Source: JACCVG01 sp963790245
GTDB lineage: Bacteria; Actinomycetota; Thermoleophilia; Solirubrobacterales; Thermoleophilaceae
Assembly (NCBI GenBank): GCA_963790245.1
Contig: CAWBNP010000002.1
Coordinates: 1,736,001 to 1,800,000, forward strand
Length of the DNA: 64,000 nucleotides
Direction: 5' to 3'
In this document: one piece after another, positions 7,925 through 16,601 of the stretch
Numbering within the stretch: the first letter of the stretch is position 1
How the letters are laid out: every line of letters starts with the position of its first letter
Notes under the pieces: generated by a model
Databases searched by the model: none
What the model was told of the DNA's origin: nothing
What the model saw: the letters and a program-made list of their open reading frames with translations, nothing else
Translations under genes and position numbers: made by a program

Positions 7925-8709
7925 GCACCGCCCTGATCCGTGCCGAGTCGGTCAGCATTCGGTTCGGCGGCCTGCTCGCCGTCGATGGTGTCGACTTCGA
8001 GCTCGCCGAGGGTGCGATCGCCTCGGTGATCGGTCCGAACGGAGCGGGCAAGACGACGTTGTTCAACATGCTGACCGGTCTCTATCGCCCGACCGCCGGG
8101 CGGATCAGCTTCGGGGGCCGCGAGATCTCCGGGGCACGCCCGGATCGGATCACCGCGATGGGAATCGCACGGACGTTCCAAAACATCCGTCTGTTCCCGA
8201 CGATGTCGGCGCTCGAGAACGTGATGGTCGGTCAGCACGCGCGCATGCGCGCGGGCCTGTTCGGCTCGATCCTGCGGCCGCCGTGGGTGCGTTCCGAGGA
8301 GCGGGTCGTTCGCGAGCGGGGTCGCGAGCTGCTTGCCTACGTCGGGCTCGCCGACGAACACTTCGAGGACCGCGCCTCGAACCTCGCCTACGGCGACCAG
8401 CGGCGGGTCGAGATTGCCCGGGCGCTTGCTTCGGAGCCGACCGTGCTGCTGCTCGACGAGCCGACCGCGGGGATGAACCCGCGCGAGTCGGCCAACCTGA
8501 CGAGTTTCATCCGCAAGCTACGGGACGAGCGCGGCCTGACGGTGCTGATGATCGAACACGACATGAAGGTTGTGATGGGGGTCTCAGAACGGATCACGGT
8601 GCTCGACCACGGGGTCAAGATCGCGGAGGGCACGCCCGCCGAAGTCCGCGGCGACCCGCGGGTGATCGAGGCCTACCTCGGCGTGTCGGCGCCGGAGGAC
8701 GCTTCCTGA
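7921..8709 (+). CDS. livG: Branched-chain amino acid ABC transporter ATPase (LivG type)
   Basis: The 262-residue ATPase energises the Liv permeases. Walker A is GPNGAGKTT (about residues 38-46), the Q-loop is in ARTFQNIRLF, the signature region is NLAYGDQRRVEIARALA (YGDQ in place of SGGQ, normal for LivG), Walker B is VLLLDEPTAGMNP and the H-loop is LMIEHDM. The ATG at 7921 overlaps the livM stop, and the stop overlaps the livF start, so the operon is tightly coupled. Confidence 0.94.
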   Translation: MSTALIRAESVSIRFGGLLAVDGVDFELAEGAIASVIGPNGAGKTTLFNMLTGLYRPTAGRISFGGREISGARPDRITAMGIARTFQNIRLFPTMSALENVMVGQHARMRAGLFGSILRPPWVRSEERVVRERGRELLAYVGLADEHFEDRASNLAYGDQRRVEIARALASEPTVLLLDEPTAGMNPRESANLTSFIRKLRDERGLTVLMIEHDMKVVMGVSERITVLDHGVKIAEGTPAEVRGDPRVIEAYLGVSAPEDAS

Positions 8710-9416
8710 TGGCGCTGCTGGAGATCGAGGACATCCACACCTTCTACGGCTCGATCGAGGCGCTGCGCGGCGTCTCGCTCGAGGTCGAAGCCGGCGAAGT
8801 CGTGACGATCATCGGCTCCAACGGCGCCGGCAAGTCGACCACCTTACGGTCGATCTCGGGGCTGAGCCCGCCGAGACGGGGCTCGATCCGCTTCGACGGA
8901 GCCGAGATCTCCGGGCTCGGGCCGAGCCAGATCGTGGCGCGCGGGATCTCGCAGGCGCCCGAGGGGCGACGCTGCTTCCCGCGTATGACCGTCCGCGAGA
9001 ACCTCGAGCTGGGCGCCTACGTTCGCGGGCAGGCGGAGCTCGGGCCGGACATCGCGCGTGTCTACGAGCTGTTTCCCCGGCTCGCCGAGCGCGAGTCGCA
9101 GAAGGCGGGGACGATGTCGGGCGGCGAGCAGCAGATGCTCGCGATCGGCCGCGCGCTGATGGCGCGGCCGCGGCTGCTGCTGCTCGACGAGCCGTCGATG
9201 GGGATCGCGCCGCTGCTGGTCGAGCGGATCTACGCGACGATCGCCGAGGTCAGCAAGACGGGCACGACGATCCTGCTCGTCGAGCAGAACGCCAATTACG
9301 CGCTCGGGTCCTCGCAGCGCGGCTACGTTCTGGAGACCGGCCGGGTGGTGCTCGAGGGGGAGTCGGCGGCCCTGCGCGAGAATCCCGACGTGCAGAAGGC
9401 CTACCTCGGGACATGA
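8709..9416 (+). CDS. livF: Branched-chain amino acid ABC transporter ATPase (LivF type)
   Basis: This is the second, 235-residue ATPase of the transporter. Walker A is GSNGAGKST, the Q-loop is QAPEGRRCFPRMTV (typical LivF), the signature is MSGGEQQMLAIGRALM, Walker B is LLLLDEPSMGIAP and the switch region is LLVEQNANYAL. The length is standard for LivF. Start and stop overlap those of livG and of the next small membrane gene by one and four bases respectively. Confidence 0.94.
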   Translation: MALLEIEDIHTFYGSIEALRGVSLEVEAGEVVTIIGSNGAGKSTTLRSISGLSPPRRGSIRFDGAEISGLGPSQIVARGISQAPEGRRCFPRMTVRENLELGAYVRGQAELGPDIARVYELFPRLAERESQKAGTMSGGEQQMLAIGRALMARPRLLLLDEPSMGIAPLLVERIYATIAEVSKTGTTILLVEQNANYALGSSQRGYVLETGRVVLEGESAALRENPDVQKAYLGT

Positions 9417-9646
9417 CGGTGATCGCACTGATCGGCGCGCAGGCCCTTTGGCTGACATACGTCTGGCTGCTCTCGGCGATCATCGCCGCCTGGATCGCCG
9501 ATCGCAAGGGATTCGGCGAGCGCGCCGGTCTCGCCGCGGGATTGCTCCTGAGCGCCGTCGGGGTGATCGTGCTTCTCGTCTTGCCCGCGCGCCCGGACTC
9601 GCGCTGGCGTCGCGAGGGGCCGCTTCCGCGCCGAACCCGATCGTAG
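9413..9646 (+). CDS. Small two-helix membrane protein at the end of the liv operon
   Basis: This 77-residue protein starts at an ATG that overlaps the livF stop. It has two hydrophobic segments (about residues 3-27 and 40-58) separated by a short charged loop, ADRKGFGER, and a basic C-terminal tail. The pattern resembles small actinobacterial membrane proteins with no assigned function. Translation is probably coupled to livF. Whether it belongs to the transporter is not shown by the sequence. Confidence 0.65.
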   Translation: MTVIALIGAQALWLTYVWLLSAIIAAWIADRKGFGERAGLAAGLLLSAVGVIVLLVLPARPDSRWRREGPLPRRTRS

Positions 9647-9650
9647 TCCT

Positions 9651-10286
9651 TCAGTCGAGCAGCCGTCCGGCGGATTCCAACAGGATCGGCTTGATCGCTT
9701 CCCAGCGCGCGTTGACGGCCTCGGGGCCCCAGATCGGCAGCGCCATCACGAGCCCCCGGATCAGCGACACGGACGCGTCCAGCAGCGCGGCGAGGCGATC
9801 GTCGTCGGCGAGGTCGGGGAAGAGGGCCGTCGCGGTGGTGGCGATGATCGCTCCGATCCGCTCCTCGAGCTCGCGCAGCGTGATAGCCAGCTCCGGCTCG
9901 GTCCAGGCCGCGACCCAGAGCTGGGCCGCGGCGAGCGCCTGCGGTGAGGTGAACTCGTGCCAGGCCTCGTCGATGACGGCTTCGCGGTGCTCGGGAGTGC
10001 GTAGTGCTGCGAGGTCGATCGTGTCCAGCGCGCGATCGGCGAGGCGCAGCGCCATGTAGGTGACGGCCTCGACCAGCAGCGCCTCGCGGGTCTCGAAGTG
10101 GTGCATCACCGTGCTCTGCGCGATCTCGGCCCGCTCGGCCACTCGTCTGGTGGTAAGGGCTCCGTAGCCCTCCTCGACCAGGCAGTTCGCGGTCGCTTCG
10201 ATGATCGCGGTGCGCGTCGCGGCGGCCTGCTCAGCGCGGGTGGGACGACGCGACTCGTTGGGCTTGAGAACTGTTTCGCCGATCAT
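9651..10286 (-). CDS. TetR-family transcriptional regulator
   Basis: The 211-residue protein has an N-terminal TetR helix-turn-helix (about residues 18-64: TRTAIIEATANCLVEEGYGALTTRRVAERAEIAQSTVMHHF is the recognised block, read in parts) and a helical ligand domain. It is divergent from the P450-BVMO-SDR operon, with 69 bases between the starts, and an inverted repeat at 10313-10330 could be its operator. It most likely represses that operon and itself until an oxidation substrate binds. The ligand is unknown. It ends four bases after the small membrane gene of the liv operon, so the two operons converge. Confidence 0.88.
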   Translation of the reverse strand: MIGETVLKPNESRRPTRAEQAAATRTAIIEATANCLVEEGYGALTTRRVAERAEIAQSTVMHHFETREALLVEAVTYMALRLADRALDTIDLAALRTPEHREAVIDEAWHEFTSPQALAAAQLWVAAWTEPELAITLRELEERIGAIIATTATALFPDLADDDRLAALLDASVSLIRGLVMALPIWGPEAVNARWEAIKPILLESAGRLLD

Positions 10287-10312
10287 CTGATCGACATGCT
10301 AGCCTGCCCTCC

Positions 10313-10330
10313 GTCGATCGCCTGATCGAC
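10313..10330. promoter_or_regulatory. Candidate TetR operator between regulator and P450 operon
   Basis: GTCGATC (10313-10319) and GATCGAC (10324-10330) form a perfect 7-base inverted repeat with a 4-base spacer. A third copy of the half-site, GATCGAC, is at 10289-10295, next to the regulator's own start. The arrangement suits a repressor that covers both divergent promoters. GATCGA-type words are fairly common in this genome, so the call is moderate. Confidence 0.45.
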
Positions 10331-10355
10331 CAGTTCCACCCCTGGAGGCTCACGC

Positions 10356-11798
10356 GTGAGTGACGACCGAGTCGGCGGATCGAGGTCTCGCCGAGGCGCC
10401 CGGACCGTCCCCGAAATAGGCCGTTTCGAGGCCTCCTGGGACATGATCACGCGGGGGTTGCACATCGATGGGCCGATCATTCGCGGCGTTCGGGGTGAGG
10501 ACCTCGCAACCGTTCGCGTCGGCCGTCGCCGTACGTTCATCCTCGGCCATCCCGACCAGATCGACCATGTCCTGCACGAGAACGCCGACGGGTACTACAA
10601 GAGCATCGAATACGAGTTGTTGCGCGCGGTTCTCGGGCTGAACCTCTTCACCGACGAGGACGAGTCCTGGCGGCGTCATCGGATGATGCTCAACCCGACG
10701 ATGTCCAAGCGTCACGTGCGCGGGATGGTCGACCTCATGATCGACCCGATCGAGCGGTTCGTCGAGCGGATCGATGACGGTCACGACCGGATCGAATTGG
10801 AGATGGCGGGGCAGATGGTCGAGTTGACGATGGACGTCGTCGGCACCGCTCTGTTCGGCCACAGCTTCGGCGACGTGGCGCGCAAGATGCAGGCCGTCGT
10901 CACGACAGGGCTTCGCGCCGGCGAGGTCGCGACACGGCTGATGACGGTCCTCGCTCCGCCCGTGCCCCTGATGCGTGCGGTGGGTCGTTTCATCCATCAC
11001 GCTCCGTGGCTGCCGCGCCCGATCGACGCCGTCCAGCGGGTGATGAGGACGGTCGACGAATCGGTCTGGGATCTGATCAACGACCGCCGGGCCAACCCCA
11101 CGGAGGGCGACGACCTCCTGAACCTGCTGCTCGGCGTCGATGACCCGGAGCACGGGAAACTGCCGCTCAAGCGGGTGCGCGACGAAGTGACGACCTTCAT
11201 GCTCGCGGGTCATGAGACGACCGCCAACGCGCTTGCCTGGATGTGGTACCTGCTCGCTCTGAATCCCGACGCACGCGAGCGGATGCTCAGCGAGGTCGAC
11301 GGCCTCGCGGGCCGCCGCCCGACGGTCGAGGACGTCCGGGCAATGCCCTGGACGAACGCCTGCTTCCAAGAGGCGATGAGGCTCTTCCCGCCGGCCTGGG
11401 TCATCCCACGGGTGGCGAATCGCGACGACGTGATCGACGGCCATCGGATCCCCAAGGGCTCGACGGTGATCGTGCCGATCCACCGGATCCACCATGACGA
11501 GCGTTTCTGGCCCGACCCGGAGGTGTTCGATCCCCAGCGGTTCATGCCTGGTGAGGGCAAGGACCGCCATCGCAGCGCATACCTGCCCTTTGGCGGCGGC
11601 CGGCGGATCTGCATCGGGACGAGCTTCGCCCTCATGGAGACGACGCTGATCACGGCGATGATGAGCCAGCGGTTCGTGTTCGACCTCGTCCCCGGCCACC
11701 CGGTCGAGCCCGAGGCGACGCTCACGCTGCGCCCGCGACATGGAGTCAGGATGGTCGGCCGCCGCCGGGTTCCCGCGCACGCGGCGGTGGCGGCATGA
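10356..11798 (+). CDS. Cytochrome P450
   Basis: The 480-residue P450 monooxygenase has all hallmark motifs: WRRHR in the C helix (105-109), the oxygen-activating AGHETT (284-289), ExxR (Glu339 to Arg342), and the heme loop FGGGRRICIG (412-421) with ligand Cys419. There is no signal anchor, so it should be soluble. The sequence style resembles CYP families acting on fatty acids, terpenes or steroids, but no substrate can be named. No ferredoxin or reductase is adjacent. It is the first gene of an operon with BVMO and SDR genes, which implies sequential hydroxylation, oxidation to ketone and Baeyer-Villiger insertion. Confidence 0.95.
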   Translation: MSDDRVGGSRSRRGARTVPEIGRFEASWDMITRGLHIDGPIIRGVRGEDLATVRVGRRRTFILGHPDQIDHVLHENADGYYKSIEYELLRAVLGLNLFTDEDESWRRHRMMLNPTMSKRHVRGMVDLMIDPIERFVERIDDGHDRIELEMAGQMVELTMDVVGTALFGHSFGDVARKMQAVVTTGLRAGEVATRLMTVLAPPVPLMRAVGRFIHHAPWLPRPIDAVQRVMRTVDESVWDLINDRRANPTEGDDLLNLLLGVDDPEHGKLPLKRVRDEVTTFMLAGHETTANALAWMWYLLALNPDARERMLSEVDGLAGRRPTVEDVRAMPWTNACFQEAMRLFPPAWVIPRVANRDDVIDGHRIPKGSTVIVPIHRIHHDERFWPDPEVFDPQRFMPGEGKDRHRSAYLPFGGGRRICIGTSFALMETTLITAMMSQRFVFDLVPGHPVEPEATLTLRPRHGVRMVGRRRVPAHAAVAA

Positions 11799-13276
11799 GC
11801 CCCGTCGATCACCAAGTCGTCGTTATCGGCGCCGGCTTCTCGGGGATCGGCACCTCGATCGCCCTGACCCGTGCCGGGATCGACGATCACCTGCTGATCG
11901 AGGAGGGCGACGATGTCGGCGGGACCTGGCATTGGAACACCTACCCCGGGGTGGCCGTCGACATTCCGTCCTTCAGCTACCAGTTCTCCTTCGAGCGGCG
12001 GACCGACTGGTCGCGTGTCTATGCGCCCGGCAACGAACTGCTGGACTACGCCCACCACTGTGCCGACAAGTACGACGTCCGCGAGCACGTCCGGTTCGGC
12101 ACCCGTGTAGTCGCGAGCGCCTTTGACGAGGCCGAGCATCTCTGGCGGTTGACCCTCGCTGACGGCGAGGAGGTCACCGCGCGCTTCGTGATCGGCGCGA
12201 CCGGCGCGCTGACCCAGCCCAAGCCCCCGGACATCGATGGCCTGGCGAGCTTCGCCGGGACGACGATGCATACCGCGCGCTGGGATCACGACATCGATCT
12301 CTCCGGCAAGCGGGTCGGCATCATCGGAACCGGGGCGTCCGCCGTGCAGGTAATTCCAGCGATCGCCGAGCAGGTGGCCGAGCTGACGGTCTTCCAGCGC
12401 ACCCCGATCTGGTGCCTGCCCAAGCCGGACGGTGCGCTCCCGCCTGCCGTTCGCTGGGCGCTGCGCCGGCTGCCGTTCGGCGATCTTGGGGCTCGGCTGG
12501 CGAGTCAGGCGTTCGTCGAGGCGACCTTCCCGCTGCCGGCTCACTTCAACGGAATCGTCCCGTTCAGCGCGCTCGCCGAGCGGGTCGGCCGCTGGTACCT
12601 GCGCCAGCAGGTAAAGGATCCGGTCCTGCGCGCCCAGCTCACGCCGGACTACGGGGTCGGCTGCAAGCGGCCGAGCTTTCACAACGAGTACCTGGCGACC
12701 TTCAACCGCGACGACGTCACGCTCGAGACGACGCCGATCGTCGCGGTCGACGAGCGCGGGGTGGTAGTCGAAGGCGCTCGTCACGACCTCGACGTGCTGA
12801 TCCTCGCCACCGGTTTCAAGGTCTTCGAGTCGGGCAACATGCCGCCGTTCCCGGTGACCGGCCGGGCGGGCGTCGACCTCGAGAGCTGGTGGAGCGAGAA
12901 CCGGCTGCAGGCTTATGAGGGAGCGAGCGTGCCGGGGTTCCCGAACTTCTTCACGATCCTCGGGCCCTACGCCTACAACGGCTCGTCCTACTTCAACCTG
13001 ATCGAGACCCAGACGCGGCACATCCTGCGCTGTCTGAAGCGCGCGCGCAGCGAGGGGGCGACGCTCATCGAGGTGAAACGGGAGGCCAACGACCGGTTCT
13101 TCGAGCAGATGCTCTCCCGCCGCGGCAACCAGATCTTCTTCCAGGGAACCTGCGGGACGGCCAACAGCTACTACTTCGATGAGCACGGGGACGTCCCGTT
13201 CCGTGCATCTCCGTCGGTCGAGGTCGCGCTGCGCAGCGCCCGTTTCGACCTCGACGACTATTCCTTCGCGGCGTGA
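11795..13276 (+). CDS. Flavin-containing Baeyer-Villiger-type monooxygenase
   Basis: This 493-residue flavoprotein should insert one oxygen next to a ketone using FAD and NADPH. The FAD motif is GAGFSG (12-17), the NADPH motif GTGASA (178-183), and the Baeyer-Villiger fingerprint FxGxxxHTxxW is present as FAGTTMHTARW (153-163). DVGGTWHWNTYPGVAVD is the usual flavin-binding segment. The ATG overlaps the P450 stop by four bases. The downstream SDR start overlaps its stop. Product would be a lactone or ester. Confidence 0.93.
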   Translation: MSPVDHQVVVIGAGFSGIGTSIALTRAGIDDHLLIEEGDDVGGTWHWNTYPGVAVDIPSFSYQFSFERRTDWSRVYAPGNELLDYAHHCADKYDVREHVRFGTRVVASAFDEAEHLWRLTLADGEEVTARFVIGATGALTQPKPPDIDGLASFAGTTMHTARWDHDIDLSGKRVGIIGTGASAVQVIPAIAEQVAELTVFQRTPIWCLPKPDGALPPAVRWALRRLPFGDLGARLASQAFVEATFPLPAHFNGIVPFSALAERVGRWYLRQQVKDPVLRAQLTPDYGVGCKRPSFHNEYLATFNRDDVTLETTPIVAVDERGVVVEGARHDLDVLILATGFKVFESGNMPPFPVTGRAGVDLESWWSENRLQAYEGASVPGFPNFFTILGPYAYNGSSYFNLIETQTRHILRCLKRARSEGATLIEVKREANDRFFEQMLSRRGNQIFFQGTCGTANSYYFDEHGDVPFRASPSVEVALRSARFDLDDYSFAA

Positions 13277-14094
13277 GCGGGGTCGGCATCGGCGGGGCGC
13301 GGGTGGTAATCACCGGGGCCGGTAGCGGCATCGGGGCCGCGACGGCCCGGCGCTGCTCGAAGGCCGGAGCCAGCGAGGTGATCTGCGTCGACATCAACGG
13401 CCCGGCGGCCGAGGCGACGGCCGAAGCCTGCGGCCGAGACGGCGCGAATGGCACCGCGCGGGCGTGCGACGTTGCCGATGCGGCCGCCGTTACGGAGCTC
13501 GCGGCCTCGATCGAGGCCGAGGCCGGCCCGGTAGACCTGCTCGTCAACAACGCCGGTGTCGGGATCGCCGGCCCATTCCTCGAGGCCGGAACCGAGGACT
13601 GGGACTGGCTTATGGGGATCAACCTCGACGGCGTCGCCTACGGCTGCCGGGCGTTCGGTCCCGGCATGGTGCGACGCGGCCGCGGCCACGTGGTCAACGT
13701 GGCCTCAGGTGCGGCCTACATCATGAGCCGCGACATGGCCGCATACTGCGCCTCGAAGGCCGCCGTCGTCGCGTTCTCGCGTTGCCTGCGGGCGGACTGG
13801 GCCGGGAGCGGAGTCGGTGTGAGCATCGTCTGTCCGGGCGTCATCAACACGCCGATCGTCTCGGCGACCCGCATGGTGGGGCCGCTGGCCGAGCGACAGG
13901 CCCAGATCCAGGGCCGCTTCCGCTTCGGCCACTCACCGGATCTCGCCGCCAGGGCGATTATCGGCGCAGCGGAGAACGACCGCGAACTGGTTCCGGTCGG
14001 GTTCGAGTCCGAGCTTGCCTACCGGCTCCTGCCGTTCGTCCCGGCGCCGGTTCAGTCGCTGTTGACGCGGACCTCGCTGCGTTCCGTCTTGTGA
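13273..14094 (+). CDS. Short-chain dehydrogenase/reductase
   Basis: A classical SDR of 273 residues. It has the cofactor motif GAGSGIGAA near the N-terminus, NNAGVG (about residue 93), and the catalytic Ser-Tyr-Lys set, with YCASK holding the Tyr and Lys. An Asp after the second strand (CVDINGP) suggests NAD preference. In this operon it most likely oxidises the alcohol made by the P450 to the ketone used by the monooxygenase. It starts at a GTG that overlaps the BVMO stop. Confidence 0.92.
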   Translation: MSGVGIGGARVVITGAGSGIGAATARRCSKAGASEVICVDINGPAAEATAEACGRDGANGTARACDVADAAAVTELAASIEAEAGPVDLLVNNAGVGIAGPFLEAGTEDWDWLMGINLDGVAYGCRAFGPGMVRRGRGHVVNVASGAAYIMSRDMAAYCASKAAVVAFSRCLRADWAGSGVGVSIVCPGVINTPIVSATRMVGPLAERQAQIQGRFRFGHSPDLAARAIIGAAENDRELVPVGFESELAYRLLPFVPAPVQSLLTRTSLRSVL

Positions 14095-14138
14095 GGTCGG
14101 ACGCGAGAGCTTCCGGCCGCATCGGCCTCCACAGTCGT

Positions 14139-14144
14139 TAGGCT
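14139..14144 (+). promoter_or_regulatory. Candidate -10 box, leaderless start
   Basis: TAGGCT ends exactly six bases before the GTG at 14151. With usual spacing, transcription would begin at the start codon. The same geometry recurs before the starts at 18299, 29084, 33253, 43616 and 46919. No convincing -35 hexamer is visible. Confidence 0.4.
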
Positions 14145-14150
14145 CGCTCC

Positions 14151-14636
14151 GTGAGCAGCGTCGGCGACCTCCGCCTCGGGACCATCATCAAGCGGCTCGT
14201 CCTCGCCTTCTGGACGATGTACTTCACGATGGTCGCGACGACCAACTTCGTCGACTTGCTCGACGAGTTCGGCGTCTTGGAGTGGGTCTTCCTCAACTCG
14301 GGCAACTTCGAGTACCTGGTCTCGGTCGTCAAGGTCTACGAGATCGGGCCCGACCTGACGAAGCTGATGCTTGTCGGCGCCTGGCTGCTCGAGCTGATCG
14401 GCGCGGTGCTGTTCTGGCGTGCGCTGCTGCGCTTCGGCCGTCGCCCAGGCGGTAGGACGGCCGCGCTGAGCGCGCTTGCCTGGGGCACGGTCGTCTGGTT
14501 CGGCTTCATCTTCATGACCGAGTTCTTCGTCGCCTACACGGCCGAGTCGCCGTTCCGCGAGCTGCTGATGATCATGCTCGCCTCGATCCTCGTCGTCGCG
14601 CTCGTGCCCGACGACCGGGACGCCTCGAAGGCCTAG
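14151..14636 (+). CDS. Four-helix integral membrane protein, function unknown
   Basis: The 161-residue protein has four predicted membrane spans (about residues 12-32, 73-93, 104-124 and 134-153). Notable are MYFTMVATTNFVDLLDEFGVLEW after the first span and WFGFIFMTEFFVAYTAESPFRELL near the end. I do not recognise a named family with confidence. It precedes the LigD polymerase-domain gene by only seven bases, so the two may be co-transcribed, but no functional link is evident. Confidence 0.65.
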   Translation: MSSVGDLRLGTIIKRLVLAFWTMYFTMVATTNFVDLLDEFGVLEWVFLNSGNFEYLVSVVKVYEIGPDLTKLMLVGAWLLELIGAVLFWRALLRFGRRPGGRTAALSALAWGTVVWFGFIFMTEFFVAYTAESPFRELLMIMLASILVVALVPDDRDASKA

Positions 14637-14643
14637 CCGAGGC

Positions 14644-15717
14644 GTGGCCGCGGGCAAGGCGACAACCGTCGACGCGGGCGGTCGCGAGCTGCGCGTCTCC
14701 AACCCTGACCGCGTGATCTTCCCGGAGGCGGAGCGCTCGCCCCAGATCACCAAGCTCGACGTCGTCGAGTACTACCTCGCGGTCGAGGGGGGGATCATGC
14801 GCGCGCTTGACCGACGGCCCACGACGCTCGAGCGCTGGCCCAAGGGCGTGCACCCGGGAATCGTCCTATCCACGCGAGAGAAGGGCGGCGGCGACGCCTT
14901 CTTTCAGAAGCGCGTCCCGCGCGGGGCGCCGGATTACCTCCAGACGGCGCGGATCGAGTTCCCCTCGGGCCGGCACGCCGATGAAATCTGCCCGACGGAG
15001 ATCGCGGTCGTCGGCTGGGCCGCCCAGATGGGCACGATCACCTTCCACCCCTGGCCGGTCCGCGACGCCGATGTCGACCACCCCGATGAGCTGCGCCTCG
15101 ACCTCGATCCCCAGCCCGGCACCGACTTCGACGATGCCGTGCGCGTCGCCGGCGAGGCGCGCACGCTGCTCGAGGAGCTCGGCTACGCCGGCTTCCCGAA
15201 GACCTCCGGCGGCCGCGGGGTGCACATCTACGTCCGGATCGAGCCGCGCTGGAGCTTCACCGACGTGCGGCACGCCGCGATCGCGTTCGGCCGCGAGCTC
15301 GAGCGGCGGCTGCCGGGTCAGGTGACGACCGCCTGGTGGAAGGAGGAACGGGGCGAGACGATCTTCGTCGACTACAACCAGAACGCGCGCGACCGGACGA
15401 TCGCCTCGGCCTACAGCGTCCGCCCAAAGCCGGGCGCGCCCGTCTCCGCGCCGGTCACCTGGGACGAGCTGCCCGAGGTCTCGCCCGAGGACTTCACGGT
15501 CGCGACCATGCCCGCGCGGTTCGCCGAGCTCGGCGACCGCCACGCCGCGATCGACGAGACGGCCCACTCGCTCCAGCCACTGCTCGACATGTACGAGCGC
15601 GACGAGGCCGAGGGCAGCGGCGACATGCCCTATCCGCCCGACTACCCGAAGATGCCGGGTGAGCCCAAGCGCGTGCAGCCCTCGCGCGACCGCGACCGAA
15701 AGCGCGGCGAGGCGTAG
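14644..15717 (+). CDS. Stand-alone LigD-type polymerase domain (primase-polymerase)
   Basis: The 357-residue protein is an archaeo-eukaryotic primase-like polymerase of the kind joined to ATP ligase in bacterial LigD, used in non-homologous end joining to fill gaps and add ribonucleotides. Motif I is DLDPQPG with metal ligands Asp153 and Asp155, motif II is SGGRGVHIYV (188-197), and the third acidic residue is in IFVDYNQNARDRTIASAYSVRP. There is no ligase or nuclease domain, but a basic tail from about residue 325. No Ku gene is in the window. It ends one base before the convergent exonuclease III gene. Start is GTG 14644. Confidence 0.88.
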   Translation: MAAGKATTVDAGGRELRVSNPDRVIFPEAERSPQITKLDVVEYYLAVEGGIMRALDRRPTTLERWPKGVHPGIVLSTREKGGGDAFFQKRVPRGAPDYLQTARIEFPSGRHADEICPTEIAVVGWAAQMGTITFHPWPVRDADVDHPDELRLDLDPQPGTDFDDAVRVAGEARTLLEELGYAGFPKTSGGRGVHIYVRIEPRWSFTDVRHAAIAFGRELERRLPGQVTTAWWKEERGETIFVDYNQNARDRTIASAYSVRPKPGAPVSAPVTWDELPEVSPEDFTVATMPARFAELGDRHAAIDETAHSLQPLLDMYERDEAEGSGDMPYPPDYPKMPGEPKRVQPSRDRDRKRGEA

Positions 15718-15718
15718 C

Positions 15719-16582
15719 TCAGGGGGATTGCGGCAGCCGCTTGGCTCCGCGCCGCGTGACCGGATTCGAAGGCGGCGGGACGACCGGTCCGATGTCGCCG
15801 TCGGGCGCCTCGTCGAGATCGACGATCACGGGCGCGTGGTCGCTCGGACCCTTGCCTTTGCGGGCCTGGCGGTCGACCCATGCCGCCTCGACGCGGAGGG
15901 CGACCGGCTCGCTCGCGAGCACCAGGTCGATCCGCATCCCGAGGTCCTGGTGGAACATCCCCGCCCGGTAGTCCCAGTAGGTGAACACGCGCTCCTCGGG
16001 CCAGCGGTCGCGGACCACGTCGCGTAGTCCGAGGGACTGCAGATCCATGAGGGCGGTCCGCTCGGCCTCGGTCACGTGCGTCTGCCCGGCGTACGCGGCG
16101 GGGTCGAACACGTCCTCGTCGGTCGGTGCGATGTTGATGTCTCCGCAGACGATCCTCGCCTCAGGCCCGGCGGCGACCATCCCTTTCAGCGCTGCGAGCC
16201 AGGTGAGCTTGTACTCGTAGTGCTCTGACCCCACCTCGCGCCCGTTCGGCACGTACACCGAGACGATCCGGATCCCGCCGCACGTCGCCGACAGCGCCCG
16301 CGCCTCCGGATCCGGGAAGCCCGGGCCTCCCGGGATGCCGGCGACGACGTCCTCGAGACCGACGCGCGAGAGGATCGCGACCCCGTTCCACGCGGTCTCG
16401 CCGTGGGCGGCCACCGAGTACCCGCGCTCCGAGAGCTCCGCATCGAGCAGCGCCGCGAACGCGTCGTCGGCGAGCTTGGTCTCCTGCAGGCAGACGACGT
16501 CGGGCGAGCGCTCCTCCAGCCAGCTCAGCAGCCGCGGGAGCCGCTGCTTGACGGAGTTGACATTCCAGGTGGCGATCCGCAC
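15719..16582 (-). CDS. xthA: Exodeoxyribonuclease III / AP endonuclease
   Basis: This 287-residue Mg-dependent nuclease cuts at abasic sites and removes 3' blocks during base excision repair. All family signatures are visible: ATWNVNSVKQRLP at the N-terminus, LQETK, YVPNG, CGDINIAPTDEDV, and GMRIDLVLAS followed by SDHAPV near the end. The start is a GTG at 16582, directly before RIATWNVNS; the longer frame would overlap the upstream lipase gene. About 30 extra residues, proline- and basic-rich, extend the C-terminus. It converges on the LigD-type polymerase gene, another repair enzyme. Confidence 0.93.
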   Translation of the reverse strand: MRIATWNVNSVKQRLPRLLSWLEERSPDVVCLQETKLADDAFAALLDAELSERGYSVAAHGETAWNGVAILSRVGLEDVVAGIPGGPGFPDPEARALSATCGGIRIVSVYVPNGREVGSEHYEYKLTWLAALKGMVAAGPEARIVCGDINIAPTDEDVFDPAAYAGQTHVTEAERTALMDLQSLGLRDVVRDRWPEERVFTYWDYRAGMFHQDLGMRIDLVLASEPVALRVEAAWVDRQARKGKGPSDHAPVIVDLDEAPDGDIGPVVPPPSNPVTRRGAKRLPQSP

Positions 16583-16601
16583 CCGGCCACGGTAGCCGGG
16601 T

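Noticed and set aside
10350..13186. Long reverse-strand frames across the P450 and BVMO genes
   Set aside because: Antisense shadows; composition is typical of reversed GC-rich codons and no family is visible.
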